This document shows, one piece after another, positions 8,080 to 16,420 of a stretch of DNA of 34,552 nucleotides. The stretch covers positions 1-34,552 of the forward strand of contig NZ_JAUEDK010000046.1 in NCBI RefSeq assembly GCF_030385785.1. Direction: 5' to 3'. Position 1 is the first letter of the stretch; every line of letters starts with the position of its first letter. The notes beneath the pieces were generated by a model. It made no database searches, was not told the DNA's origin, and was given only the letters and a program-made list of their open reading frames with translations. The DNA is from Crenobacter oryzisoli. GTDB taxonomy: Bacteria; Pseudomonadota; Gammaproteobacteria; Burkholderiales; Chromobacteriaceae. A program made the translations under genes and the position numbers.

Positions 8080-9051
8080 GTGGGCGGGAATCTGTTCTGG
8101 GTAGGGGTGGCTGCGGCAGTGATCGGCCTGGTGCTGATCATGCTCGGCGGCAAGAAGCAGCCAGGTGCCAAGGATTATCCGGCGTCGATCCAGTGGGGTT
8201 ATCTCGCGCTGGTGATCGGCGGCTTCGTGGTGCTGTCCGACCTGATGAGCTTCACCGCGGTGATGTTGCTGTTCGTGGTAATCACCGGTGTCGTCTGGGC
8301 GCTCGATAAGTTCATGTTGGCCAGAAAGCGCGCCGCCGAAGGCCGCGAAGCCGGACACTTTGTCGACTACTCGCGCGGCTTCTTCCCGGTGATTCTGGTG
8401 GTGTTCCTGCTGCGCTCCTTTCTGGTCGAACCGTTCCAGATTCCGTCCAGTTCAATGCGTCCGGGCCTGGTGGTCGGTGATTTCATCCTGGTCAATAAGT
8501 TCACCTACGGCATCCGCGTGCCGGTACTCAACAGCGTCGTGGTGCCGATGGATCCGGTGAAACGCGGCGATGTGGTGGTGTTTAATTTCCCGCCGAATCC
8601 GAAGGTCAACTACATCAAGCGCGTGGTCGGGCTCGCCGGCGATACGGTCGAGTACCACAACAAGCGCCTGACGGTGAACGGCAAGCCGGTGCAGACTGTC
8701 GAAGATGGCACGTACGACTACCTGGAGCGCGGTCTGGCGATGATCCACAATAAGCAGTTCTTGGAAACTGTGAACGGCAAGAGTTACAAGACGCTGGATA
8801 TTCCGGAGTTTCCGCCGGTGGCGCTTGGCCAGGTGCAGGATTTCCCGTACCGAGACAACTGCAGCTATGATGACAGCGGATTCACCTGCAAGGTGCCGGC
8901 TGGTCACTACTTCATGATGGGCGACAACCGCGACAATAGCCTGGACGGCCGTTACTGGGGCTTCGTCGACGACAGACTGATGGTCGGTAAGGCCTTCCTG
9001 ATCTGGATGAACTTCAGCGACTTTTCGCGTATCGGCACCCGAATCCACTGA
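8080..9051 (+). CDS. lepB: Signal peptidase I
   Basis: Inner-membrane serine/lysine protease that removes Sec and Tat signal peptides. The 323-residue protein has N-terminal hydrophobic segments (about 5-22, 39-57 and 60-77), a further one at about 101-115, then the catalytic domain. It shows box B PSSSMRP with nucleophile S125, box D YIKRVVGLAGD with general base K180, and box E GDNRDNSLDGRYWG. The GTG start at 8080 immediately follows the lepA stop, as in many lepA-lepB operons. Length matches the betaproteobacterial form. No unusual features. Confidence 0.97.
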   Translation: MGGNLFWVGVAAAVIGLVLIMLGGKKQPGAKDYPASIQWGYLALVIGGFVVLSDLMSFTAVMLLFVVITGVVWALDKFMLARKRAAEGREAGHFVDYSRGFFPVILVVFLLRSFLVEPFQIPSSSMRPGLVVGDFILVNKFTYGIRVPVLNSVVVPMDPVKRGDVVVFNFPPNPKVNYIKRVVGLAGDTVEYHNKRLTVNGKPVQTVEDGTYDYLERGLAMIHNKQFLETVNGKSYKTLDIPEFPPVALGQVQDFPYRDNCSYDDSGFTCKVPAGHYFMMGDNRDNSLDGRYWGFVDDRLMVGKAFLIWMNFSDFSRIGTRIH

Positions 9052-9063
9052 GAGAGTACTGAC

Positions 9064-9183
9064 ATGGAAATGAATGTAATTACCGTTAGACGCCAGACGG
9101 GCCTGACCATTATTCAGCTGATGGCGTTGCTGATGGTGGTGGGCATTGTACTGGGTGCGCTGGTCAAGCACTTCACTGCCTGA
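9064..9183 (+). CDS. 39-residue membrane microprotein with pilin-like N-terminus (possible DUF4845 remnant)
   Basis: ATG at 9064, preceded by GAGAG at 7-nt spacing, opens a 39-codon frame ending at TGA 9181-9183. The product begins MEMNVITVRRQTGLTIIQL and continues as one hydrophobic helix to the C-terminal KHFTA. RRQ-TG-LTIIQLM resembles a type IV prepilin cleavage region (G followed by a hydrophobic residue), but the +5 position is Q, not the usual E. Many proteobacteria carry a DUF4845 protein of about 120 residues between lepB and rnc, starting with a similar basic and hydrophobic segment. This gene could be that protein cut down to its anchor. Function unknown; coding status is inferred from RBS, frame and position. 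Confidence 0.55.
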   Translation: MEMNVITVRRQTGLTIIQLMALLMVVGIVLGALVKHFTA

Positions 9184-9199
9184 TGCTGCAAACCCTGCC

Positions 9200-9223
9200 G
9201 CCGGTGGGCGCCTGTCCACCGGC
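9200..9223 (+). other. Hairpin in the rnc leader
   Basis: GCCGGTGG (9200-9207) pairs perfectly with CCACCGGC (9216-9223) around an 8-nt loop, 24 nt before the rnc start. No U-tract follows, so it is unlikely to be an intrinsic terminator. A leader structure acting on rnc expression is possible. Confidence 0.4.
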
Positions 9224-9247
9224 TAACCGCTAGTACATCGTATACCC

Positions 9248-9949
9248 GTGAAAGACTCCAACCGATTCCAGCGCCTGCAGATGGCGCTGGATTATTCATT
9301 TGGTCAGCCGGATTTGCTGCGGCAGGCGCTGACGCACCGTAGCTTCGGCTCACCCAATAACGAGCGCTTCGAGTTCGTCGGCGATAGCATTCTCAACTAC
9401 ACCGTGGCGCGGATGCTGTACGACGCTTTTCCGAAGTTGACCGAAGGTGAGCTGTCGCGGCTGCGTGCTAACCTAGTCAACCAGAACACGCTGGCCGAGA
9501 TCGCACAGCAGTTGAAGCTAGGCGATGACTTGTTCCTCGGCGAGGGTGAGCTGAAGAGCGGCGGCTTCAACCGTCCATCCATTCTGGCCGACGCGCTCGA
9601 GGCAACTTTCGCCGCCGTCAGCTTCGATGCCGATTTTGCCCGGGCCGAGCAGGTGGTGCGCCGCCTGTTCGCCGAGCGGATCGCCACCATCGATCTGACC
9701 AAACAGGCCAAAGACGCCAAGACCCGGTTGCAGGAGGCGCTGCAGGCGCGCCACTTGGCGCTGCCGAAATACCGCATCCTCGCGCAGACTGGCGAGGCCC
9801 ACGAGCAATGGTTCAAGGTCGAGTGCGACCTGGGCGAGCTCGCTATTGAAACCACCGGCGAGGGCGGCAGCCGCCGCGCCGCTGAACAGCAGGCGGCGGA
9901 GGTGGCGCTCGAGCGCTTGGCCGCCCGCTATCCGCAAGGCAAGAAATGA
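9248..9949 (+). CDS. rnc: Ribonuclease III
   Basis: Double-strand-specific endoribonuclease that processes rRNA precursors and structured mRNAs. The 233-residue protein has an N-terminal RNase III domain with the signature NERFEFVGDSILNYTVA (about 38-54) carrying the catalytic acidic residues, and ILADALEATFAAV (about 115-127) with the second acidic cluster. A C-terminal dsRNA-binding domain (about 155-228) ends in GGSRRAAEQQAAEVALERL. The start is GTG at 9248. No good Shine-Dalgarno is visible, but a shorter start would truncate the domain. The stop overlaps the era start (ATGA), giving the conserved rnc-era pair. Confidence 0.97.
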   Translation: MKDSNRFQRLQMALDYSFGQPDLLRQALTHRSFGSPNNERFEFVGDSILNYTVARMLYDAFPKLTEGELSRLRANLVNQNTLAEIAQQLKLGDDLFLGEGELKSGGFNRPSILADALEATFAAVSFDADFARAEQVVRRLFAERIATIDLTKQAKDAKTRLQEALQARHLALPKYRILAQTGEAHEQWFKVECDLGELAIETTGEGGSRRAAEQQAAEVALERLAARYPQGKK

Positions 9950-10836
9950 TGGACATGAACTACCACTGTGGCTTCGTCGCGATTGTCGGCCGGCCGAACG
10001 TCGGCAAGTCGACGCTGATGAACCACCTGATCGGCCAGAAGGTCAGCATCACCTCGAAGAAGGCGCAGACCACCCGTCACCGCGTCAATGGCATCCACAC
10101 CGAAGAGGCCGCGCAGTTCATCTTCGTCGACACGCCGGGCTTCCAGACCTTTCACCGCAACGCGTTGAACGACGTGCTCAACCAGAGCGTCAAGGACACG
10201 CTGTCCGACGTCGATTGCGTGCTGTTCGTGCTGGAGGCCAAGCGCCTGACCGGTGCCGACCGCGAGGTGATCGCGCTGTTGCCGAAGCACCGTCCGGTGA
10301 TCCTGGTCGTCAACAAGGTTGACAAGGTCAAGGACAAGCAGGAACTGGCCGACTTCATCGAGGAGTGCCGCGCTGAGTTCGAATTCGCCGATGTAGAGGT
10401 GGTCAGCGCCAAACACGGTCATCGCCTGGCCGATCTGCTCGACAAGGTGCGCCCGCACCTGCCGGAATCGCTGCCGCTCTATCCGGACGACATGATTACC
10501 GACAAGAGCGAACGCTTCCTCGCCACCGAGATCGTGCGCGAGAAACTGTTCCGCTACCTCGGCGAAGAGCTGCCGTACGCGATGACCGTCGAGGTCGAGC
10601 TGTGGGAAACCGAAGGAGAGATGTACCGCATCCATATCGCGGTGCTGGTCGACCGCGACAGCCAGAAAGGCATCCTGATCGGCAAGGGTGGCGAGAAGCT
10701 GAAGAAGATCTCCACCGAGGCGCGCCTCGACATGGAACAGATGTTTGAGCGCAAGGTGTTCCTCAAGGTCTGGGCGAAGGTCAAGTCTGGCTGGGCCGAC
10801 GATGTGCGCTTCCTCAAGGAGTTCGGGCTTAGCTGA
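9946..10836 (+). CDS. era: GTPase Era
   Basis: Ras-like GTPase that binds 16S rRNA and assists 30S maturation. The 296-residue protein has G1 GRPNVGKST (about 15-23), G3 DTPGF (about 63-67) and G4 NKVD (about 124-127). A C-terminal KH domain carries IGKGGEKLKKISTEAR, and the end is typical (FLKEFGLS). The ATG at 9946 overlaps the rnc stop. In-frame ATGs at 9949 and 9955 are alternative starts, because the sequence reads ATGATGGACATGAAC. Immediate proximity to rnc is conserved across bacteria. Confidence 0.97.
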   Translation: MMDMNYHCGFVAIVGRPNVGKSTLMNHLIGQKVSITSKKAQTTRHRVNGIHTEEAAQFIFVDTPGFQTFHRNALNDVLNQSVKDTLSDVDCVLFVLEAKRLTGADREVIALLPKHRPVILVVNKVDKVKDKQELADFIEECRAEFEFADVEVVSAKHGHRLADLLDKVRPHLPESLPLYPDDMITDKSERFLATEIVREKLFRYLGEELPYAMTVEVELWETEGEMYRIHIAVLVDRDSQKGILIGKGGEKLKKISTEARLDMEQMFERKVFLKVWAKVKSGWADDVRFLKEFGLS

Positions 10837-10915
10837 GCCGATTTGGCCAGCCGCGCGCTAGCAAGGCTGGCCGAGCCGCCCGACTCTTCATTCCGCCACC
10901 ACTTCCCATCCTCCG

Positions 10916-11647
10916 ATGAGCCAACCGGGTAAGATCGACCGCCAGCCGGGCTATGTGCTGATGTCGCAGCCGTGGCGTGAAACCAGTCTGCTGATCGAGG
11001 TGTTGACGCGTGACTACGGCCGCCTGACGCTGGTGGCACGTAGCGCACGTCGCCCGCAGTCGACGCTGCGCGGTGTGCTGATGCCGTTCGCGCCGCTGGA
11101 GCTCGCCTGGTTCGGCAAGACTGAACTGCGTACCCTGCACTCGGCCGACTGGCTGGGCGGGGTGCCGCAGCTGTCCGGCATGACATTGCTGTCGGGTTTC
11201 TACCTGAACGAGCTGGTGGTGAAGCTGACCGCCCGCGACGACCCGTATCCCGAGCTGTATTTCGCCTATGATCGCGCTGTGCATGCGCTCGGCGCCGGCG
11301 ACGAGCTCCCCACAGTGCTGCGCCGCTTCGAGCTGGCGCTGCTGGCCTCGCTCGGTTACACCCCGACTTTCGACCGCGATGCGTTAGGCCAGCGCATCGA
11401 CCCCGAGCAGGGCTATGCCTGTCAGGCCGACGGCTTGCCCGAGCCGCTCAACGGGCGTACCGTGGTGGCCGAATCCGAGATCGTGCCCGGCGCAGTGCTG
11501 CTGGCACTGGCTGCCGACGACTTCAGCGAGCCAGTCACCCGCCGTGCTGCACGCCGACTGACCCGGCTGTGGCTCGACAAACAATTATTCGACTGCCGCC
11601 TTGCCACCCGCGAGCTGCTGCAGACGATCACTGGCCTGTCCGACTGA
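10916..11647 (+). CDS. recO: DNA repair protein RecO
   Basis: RecO works with RecR and RecF to load RecA on SSB-coated single strands in gap repair. The 243-residue protein has an N-terminal OB fold (about 8-80, with [20 protein letters not shown] and [11 protein letters not shown]) and a helical C-terminal domain with the family segment [18 protein letters not shown]. It starts with ATG 79 bp after era and lies in the common era-recO-pdxJ order. The zinc-site cysteines seen in some RecO proteins are mostly absent here, which is frequent in proteobacterial members. Confidence 0.95.
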   Translation: MSQPGKIDRQPGYVLMSQPWRETSLLIEVLTRDYGRLTLVARSARRPQSTLRGVLMPFAPLELAWFGKTELRTLHSADWLGGVPQLSGMTLLSGFYLNELVVKLTARDDPYPELYFAYDRAVHALGAGDELPTVLRRFELALLASLGYTPTFDRDALGQRIDPEQGYACQADGLPEPLNGRTVVAESEIVPGAVLLALAADDFSEPVTRRAARRLTRLWLDKQLFDCRLATRELLQTITGLSD

Positions 11648-11694
11648 CGCGCAGCCTCGCGCGGCCGGGCGGCGTAACACCGAAGGAACCTGTC

Positions 11695-12432
11695 ATGATT
11701 CTGTTGGGCGTCAACATCGACCACGTCGCTACGCTGCGCCAAGCGCGCGGCACCCGCTACCCGAGTCCGATCGAGGCCGCGCTGGTAGCGGAGACCGCCG
11801 GCGCTGACCTGATCACCCTGCATCTGCGCGAGGACCGTCGCCACATTCAGGACGACGACGTCGTGGCGATGAAGCAGGTGATCAAGACCCGCATGAACCT
11901 GGAGATGGCGCTGACCGAGGAGATGCTCGCCAACGCGCTGAAGGTGCAGCCTGAGGACGTCTGCCTGGTGCCAGAAAAACGCGAGGAGCTGACCACCGAG
12001 GGCGGCCTTGATGTGATCCGCTACTTCGATCAGGTGCGTGACTTTACGCGCGTGCTTAGCGGCGCCGGCATCCGCGTCTCGCTGTTCATCGACCCGGACC
12101 GTGCGCAGATCGAAGCGGCACGAGACGCCGGTGCTGGCGTGATCGAGTTGCATACCGGCCGCTATGCCGACGCTCACAGCGCCGCGGAGCGCGAAGCAGA
12201 GCTCGTTCGCATTACCGAGGCGGCGGTGTTTGGCTCGCACATTGGTCACGTGGTCAACGCCGGTCACGGCCTGTCGTACCACAACGTCCAGCCGATCGCC
12301 GCGATCAACGAGATCGCCGAGCTGAACATCGGTCACGCCATCGTCAGTCATGCATTATTCGTCGGCTTCCCGCAAGCGGTGCGCGAGATGAAGCAGCTGA
12401 TGCTGGAAGGTCGCCGCGACGCGTTGCGCTGA
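11695..12432 (+). CDS. pdxJ: Pyridoxine 5'-phosphate synthase
   Basis: PdxJ condenses 1-deoxy-D-xylulose 5-phosphate with 3-amino-2-oxopropyl phosphate to pyridoxine 5'-phosphate, the ring-closing step of DXP-dependent vitamin B6 synthesis. The 245-residue TIM-barrel protein begins [20 protein letters not shown] and contains the family blocks [15 protein letters not shown] and [18 protein letters not shown]. The open frame extends upstream, but the ATG at 11695 with GAAGGAA about 7 nt before it gives the standard N-terminus. It is followed after 7 bp by acpS, the usual pdxJ-acpS pair. Confidence 0.97.
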   Translation: MILLGVNIDHVATLRQARGTRYPSPIEAALVAETAGADLITLHLREDRRHIQDDDVVAMKQVIKTRMNLEMALTEEMLANALKVQPEDVCLVPEKREELTTEGGLDVIRYFDQVRDFTRVLSGAGIRVSLFIDPDRAQIEAARDAGAGVIELHTGRYADAHSAAEREAELVRITEAAVFGSHIGHVVNAGHGLSYHNVQPIAAINEIAELNIGHAIVSHALFVGFPQAVREMKQLMLEGRRDALR

Positions 12433-12439
12433 GTCGGTG

Positions 12440-12823
12440 ATGATCTACGGTATCGGTACCGATCTGGCGCGTATCGTGCGTTTCGGCCAGCTGCTCGAGC
12501 GTCATGGCCGCGACACGGCGGCCCGGCGCATCCTGGCGCCGGCCGAGCTGGCCGACTATGCGGAGGTGGCTGACCCGGCGCGCTTCCTCGCCAAGCGTTT
12601 CGCTGCCAAGGAGGCACTGGGCAAGGCGCTGGGCACCGGCATCCGCGCCCCGGTGCTGCTGACTGCGATCGCGGTGACCAAGGACGCACTTGGTAAGCCG
12701 GGCTTTACACTCGACGCGCCACTACAGCAATGGCTGGCCGAGCACGGTGTCGGCCAGCTTCACCTGTCGATCAGCGACGAGGTGGAGCATGCGCTGGCGT
12801 TCGTGGTGGCCGAGACTGCCTAG
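12440..12823 (+). CDS. acpS: Holo-[acyl-carrier-protein] synthase
   Basis: AcpS transfers 4'-phosphopantetheine from CoA to apo-ACP, activating it for fatty acid synthesis. The 127-residue protein starts MIYGIGTDLARI, where D8 is the conserved Mg-binding residue, and has the second motif FLAKRFAAKEALGKALGTG (about 51-69) with the catalytic Glu. An in-frame GTG lies one codon upstream (12437); the ATG at 12440 matches the family start better. It is the last gene of the lepA-to-acpS run and is followed by a strong terminator. Confidence 0.96.
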   Translation: MIYGIGTDLARIVRFGQLLERHGRDTAARRILAPAELADYAEVADPARFLAKRFAAKEALGKALGTGIRAPVLLTAIAVTKDALGKPGFTLDAPLQQWLAEHGVGQLHLSISDEVEHALAFVVAETA

Positions 12824-12842
12824 CAGCCAAGTGCTTTCTACG

Positions 12843-12875
12843 ACAGCGGCAATCGTGTCATATTGCCGCTGTTTT
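12843..12875 (+). terminator. Rho-independent terminator after acpS
   Basis: ACAGCGGCAAT (12843-12853) pairs perfectly with ATTGCCGCTGT (12862-12872) across an 8-nt loop, followed by TTTTAA. The 11-bp stem with its T-run lies 20 bp after the acpS stop and closes the long housekeeping operon. Confidence 0.9.
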
Positions 12876-13445
12876 AATGCCAACGGTATTTTGTGTATCA
12901 ATCGTCATCTCTAGCCGCTTTACCGAACGAATTCCACTCTTGGCTGTAGGGAAAATCCTGTTCGGTCCGCTACTGTTGATGCAGGCATGCCGGGTGTGTC
13001 GCACCAACCCGCGGTTGCCCGAGGCGGCCGTTCCCCGCAAAGGGCGGGCAGTTTCGAGACAGGGGAAACTGCTGCGCGGATTGGCGACGCATCGGCGGTC
13101 GACGTGGGCAACGGTCGAGGCGCTTGAGCACCGGGGCGAGGGCGCTAGTCTGCACTGGCCTGCCGTCGCTGCATATTCTACCGGCGGCCCTGCAACCGCT
13201 ACGCTGGTAACTGGGGCTGTACGCGCGCAGACTCGACCGCGCGTTGCAGGCTGGGGGCGCGGCACAGCTCCGGCCGCATGCTATTGCTCGCTGCAATGGG
13301 CTGCCGATCCGGACACGATGGCGAGCGACAAATTCCACCCCGGTGTCGGGCAATACCGGCATGGGGTCAGCTTGGTAGCCAGGCTCATTCATGACTTGCT
13401 GCGCGCCGCGCCGATCGGCCCGCATTGAAACAAAGGACTCTACGC
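12876..13445 (+). other. About 570 bp without a recognisable gene
   Basis: Between the acpS terminator and nagZ I find no recognisable protein in any frame. Open frames of 60-230 codons exist on both strands, but they are rich in Arg, Ala, Pro and Ser, as expected of shadow frames in GC-rich DNA, and none has a convincing ribosome binding site. The segment contains several short inverted repeats, for example CTGCAAC near 13190 against GTTGCAG near 13245, and TTCCCC near 13032 against GGGGAA near 13063. It does not show hallmarks of RNase P RNA, tmRNA or tRNA. It could hold the nagZ promoter, an unrecognised small RNA, or a decayed gene. Confidence 0.4.
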
Positions 13446-14531
13446 ATGACGACTCCGCTGCACCTGCCGCGCGGCCCGCTGATGGTCGACGTCGATGGCT
13501 TTACCCTGACCGATGCGGAGCGAGAACGCCTGCGCCACCCGCTGGTTGGCGGGGTAATCCTGTTCCGCCGCAATTTCCAGGATATTGAACAGCTGCGCGC
13601 ATTGACCGCCGAGATCCACGCGCTGCGCAGCCCTGCACTGCTGATTGCTGCCGACCACGAGGGGGGCCGGGTGCAGCGCTTCCTGTACGGCTTCACCCGT
13701 CTGCCGCCGATGCGCGTCCTCGGCGACATTTGGGCCGAGAGCCCGGACCAGGCAAAGAGCTTGGCCGAGACGGTGGGCTATGTGCTTGCTGCCGAACTCC
13801 GCGCCTGCGGTGTCGACTTGTCGTTCACGCCGGTGCTCGACCTTGACTGGGAGCGTTGCGCGGTGATCGGCAACCGCAGCTTCCATCGCGATCCGTACAT
13901 CGTCAGCGAGTTGGCCCAGTCGTTGCAGAAGGGGCTAGCGCGTGGCGGCATGGGTACCTGCGGCAAACACTTCCCTGGCCACGGCTGGGTGGAGGGGGAT
14001 AGCCACCACGTGATTCCAGTTGACCCGCGTACGCTCGACCAACTGCGTGTCGATGACCTGGTGCCGTTTGGCAAGTTGGCCGAAGCTGGGCTCTCCTCGG
14101 TGATGCCGGCTCACGTCGTCTATCCGGAAGTGGACGGCCAGCCGGCCGGCTTCTCGCACCGCTGGTTGCAGGAAATCCTGCGCGGTGAGCTGAAGTTCGA
14201 CGGGGTCATCTTTTCCGATGATTTGTGCATGGAAGGCGCGGCTGGCGCTGGTGGCATCACCGAGCGCGCCGAGGCAGCATTTGCTGCCGGCTGTGACATG
14301 GCGCTGGTCTGCAACCGCCCGGACCTAGCCGATCAGGTACTGGCCGAGCTGAAGAAGCCGAAACAGCCGAAGTTGGCCGAACGCCTGGCGAGAATGGCGG
14401 GTCAGGGAGAGGTCGTCGATTGGCAGAAACTCGTCGCCAGCGATGAGTTCAAAGAGGCACAGGCGGTAGTGCACTCGCTGGCGATGCCGCCCGATGCGTT
14501 GAAGGGGCCGGCGGTTGGTGAGGCGCACTGA
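13446..14531 (+). CDS. nagZ: Beta-N-acetylhexosaminidase (peptidoglycan recycling)
   Basis: Glycoside hydrolase family 3 enzyme that removes N-acetylglucosamine from 1,6-anhydromuropeptides in the cytoplasm. It is linked to peptidoglycan recycling and beta-lactamase induction. The 361-residue protein has the GH3 signature KHFPGHG (174-180), the general-acid dyad D185/H187 in GDSHH, and the nucleophile loop FSDDLCMEGA (D258/D259). There is no signal peptide, as expected. The ATG at 13446 follows AAAGGA at 8-nt spacing; an in-frame TTG 7 codons upstream is less likely. It is slightly longer than the roughly 340-residue norm at its C-terminus. Transcription probably ends in the inverted-repeat element just downstream. 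Confidence 0.96.
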   Translation: MTTPLHLPRGPLMVDVDGFTLTDAERERLRHPLVGGVILFRRNFQDIEQLRALTAEIHALRSPALLIAADHEGGRVQRFLYGFTRLPPMRVLGDIWAESPDQAKSLAETVGYVLAAELRACGVDLSFTPVLDLDWERCAVIGNRSFHRDPYIVSELAQSLQKGLARGGMGTCGKHFPGHGWVEGDSHHVIPVDPRTLDQLRVDDLVPFGKLAEAGLSSVMPAHVVYPEVDGQPAGFSHRWLQEILRGELKFDGVIFSDDLCMEGAAGAGGITERAEAAFAAGCDMALVCNRPDLADQVLAELKKPKQPKLAERLARMAGQGEVVDWQKLVASDEFKEAQAVVHSLAMPPDALKGPAVGEAH

Positions 14532-14550
14532 CGTTTCCGGACGGAAGATA

Positions 14551-14714
14551 GTAAAAAGCCACGGCTAGCCGTAATGCCGTTCACTTAAGCCGTTCAGTCC
14601 GGATTTTAGCTTCGAAGAACGCTTGGAAGTAACAAAAAAGCACCGTTTTTCCACCTTGGTGGGCGGTGCTTTTTCCTTAAGTGAACGGCATTACGGCTAG
14701 CCGTGGCTTTTTAC
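14551..14714. repeat. 164-bp element with perfect 39-bp terminal inverted repeats (MITE-like)
   Basis: Positions 14551-14589 are an exact reverse complement of 14676-14714, 39 of 39 bases. The outer end is GTAAAAAGCCACGG, and each arm contains the 12-bp palindrome ACGGCTAGCCGT. The 86-bp centre carries a second nested hairpin, annotated separately as a terminator. No convincing target duplication is seen: the flanks are ...GGAAGATA and ATGGGGGC. The element lies between convergent genes nagZ and the hydroquinone reductase. Its inner TTAAGTGAACGGCATTA end recalls the terminal repeats of IS elements, so a non-autonomous derivative is plausible, but this is inference. Confidence 0.85.
14635..14674. 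terminator. Bidirectional terminator inside the inverted-repeat element
   Basis: AAAAAGCACCG (14635-14645) pairs with CGGTGCTTTTT (14664-14674). The stem ends in a T-run on either strand, so it can terminate nagZ from the left and the reductase gene from the right. The loop contains a further small CCAC/GTGG stem. Confidence 0.7.
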
Positions 14715-14738
14715 ATGGGGGCTGGCGTTAGAGTGGTA

Positions 14739-15734
14739 TCAGGCGCGAGGCTTGCCTGCGAGACTCTCGCGCTGATGAGGGGCCAGGAAGTCCAGCACTG
14801 GGCCAGTGGGGACGATGCCGGCCGGGTTAAGGGCGAGGTGGCTCTCGTAGTAGTGGCGTTTGATATGGCCGATGTTCACCGTATCGGCGATGCCCGGTAA
14901 CTGATAGATGTCGCGCGTATAGGCGGACAGGTTCGGGTAATCGACAATCCGGCGCAGATTGCACTTGAAGTGGCCGACGTATACGGCGTCGAAGCGTACC
15001 AGCGTGGTGAACAGCCGGATGTCGGCTTCGGTCAGCTGGTCGCCGACCAGAAAACGGCGGCTCGCTAGCAGGCCCTCCAGCCAGTCGAGCGTGTCGAACA
15101 GCGGCACGACGGCCTCCTCGTAGGCGGCCTGGCTGGTGGCGAAGCCCGCCTTGTAGACGCCGTTGTTGAGCGTGTCGTACACGCGGGCGTTGATCGCGTC
15201 GATTTCCTCGCGCAATGCGAGTGGGTAGTAGTCGTCGGGTGTGGCGCCGAGCCTATCAAACGCGCTGTTGAACATGCGGATGATTTCAGACGACTCGTTG
15301 CTGACGATGGTGCCGCGTTGCTTGTCCCACAGCACCGGTACGGTGACACGGCCGGTGTAGTGTGGGTCGGCGCGCGTATAGACCTGATGCAGCACCTGCG
15401 CACCATTGACCGTATCGGGGATGACACCTGGGGCGTCAGCGAAGGTCCAGCCCTGTTCGCGCATCAGCCAGTGCACCACCGACACCGAGACCAGCGATGT
15501 CAAGCCCTTGAGCGTGCGCATGATCAGCGTGCGGTGCGCCCAGGGGCAGGCTAGGCTGACGTAGAGGTGGTAGCGGCCGGGTTCGGCGGCAAAGCCACCG
15601 TCGCCGCTCGGGCCGGGCGCTCCGTCCGGGGTCACCCAGCGGCGGAAGGCTGCCTCTTTGCGCACGAAGCGACCGCCGCTGGTGGCGGTGTCATACCACA
15701 CATCCTGCCATTGTCCGTCTACCAGCATTCCCAT
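14739..15734 (-). CDS. yqjG: Glutathionyl-hydroquinone reductase (YqjG/ECM4/PcpF type)
   Basis: Xi-class glutathione transferase that reduces glutathionyl-hydroquinones using a catalytic cysteine. The 331-residue protein is close to the family length. It has the thioredoxin-fold motif SLACPWAHRTL with catalytic C63 and the C-terminal helical domain with FLVGDQLTEADIRLFTTLVRFDAVY. The ATG at 15734 (MGMLVDGQWQDVWYDT) was chosen over an ATG 14 codons upstream because it matches the family N-terminus and has AAGGA about 8 nt before it. The gene is monocistronic, converging on nagZ with the inverted-repeat element between them. Upstream lies a decayed transposase. Confidence 0.93.
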   Translation of the reverse strand: MGMLVDGQWQDVWYDTATSGGRFVRKEAAFRRWVTPDGAPGPSGDGGFAAEPGRYHLYVSLACPWAHRTLIMRTLKGLTSLVSVSVVHWLMREQGWTFADAPGVIPDTVNGAQVLHQVYTRADPHYTGRVTVPVLWDKQRGTIVSNESSEIIRMFNSAFDRLGATPDDYYPLALREEIDAINARVYDTLNNGVYKAGFATSQAAYEEAVVPLFDTLDWLEGLLASRRFLVGDQLTEADIRLFTTLVRFDAVYVGHFKCNLRRIVDYPNLSAYTRDIYQLPGIADTVNIGHIKRHYYESHLALNPAGIVPTGPVLDFLAPHQRESLAGKPRA

Positions 15735-15819
15735 CGTTGTGTTCCTTGCTGTGTTCGGGCCGCCCTTCGGCTGCAATATTGTAGCCCCCGGCTAACTGCC
15801 ATGACGGGTGGGACGGGCA

Positions 15820-16420
15820 GGGGGCGACATATTGGACGATTTTCCACGCATTGCGAATCTCCGCATAGCTGCACACTGGTCTGCAGGAATACCGCCCTGA
15901 TGACTTCGGGGAGGCCCTTCAGGCCATCCATGCAGGCGACGAAGATGTCCTGCAGCCGCGATTGTGCCACTCAGTCACTACCTGCAACCAGAATTTGGCC
16001 TCCCCATTTGGGGCGGATCCACAGGCCGAGGATTGCCTTCTCGCCGGCTATGTAGATGCCAAGCGTCAAGTACACTGCCTTTACCCACACGGCGCCTTCA
16101 CGCACCTTGGTGTGGATGCAGTCGAGGTAGACGATGGGGTAGGCTCGTATCGAGCGGACGTGATGGCCAAGCTTTCACCTTGTCGGCTACCGCGTCGGTA
16201 CCGAACGAGATCAGGCTGGAGACACCGGCGCCCTACATTTCCTGCAAATGAGCCTGAATCTCGCGTACCGCCATGTCCTGTGTGTGTTACCACGGGGATC
16301 GGTCGCGGGCGGATGCCGGCCATGCCCAATGGGGAGGGGAATCTGTGCATCCAGCGCACGCTCAGCCAGTTTCTGGACTGCCCCGACAACAGTAGACACT
16401 TCCGGCTTATGAGAGAAGTT
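15820..16420 (-). pseudogene. Decayed IS256-family transposase fragment
   Basis: On the minus strand, conceptual translation with frame corrections gives blocks typical of IS256/Mutator transposases. In order they are: VQKLAERALDAQI...IGHGRH (16270-16400), MAVREIQAHLQEM ending in a stop (near 16240-16275), a block equivalent to TDAVADKVKAWPSRPLD, then YPIVYLDCIHTKVREGAVWV-KAVYLTLGIYIAGEK-ILGLWI (near 16000-16140), and DIFVACMDGLKGLPEVIRAVF (near 15880-15950). At least two in-frame stops and one frameshift are present, the stretch between the N-terminal part and MAVREIQ is deleted, and the C-terminal third is gone. No terminal repeats were recognised. Boundaries are approximate. The element is dead. 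Confidence 0.85.

Noticed and set aside
6124-8358. 744-codon minus-strand open frame opposite lepA and the start of lepB
   Set aside because: It is the GC-rich antisense shadow of lepA, with His/Gln/Arg-rich low-complexity sequence and no family motifs or ribosome binding site.
12970-13425. 151-codon minus-strand open frame in the nagZ upstream region
   Set aside because: No recognisable domain, no convincing start signal, and Arg/Ala/Pro-rich composition; kept only as an unassigned interval.
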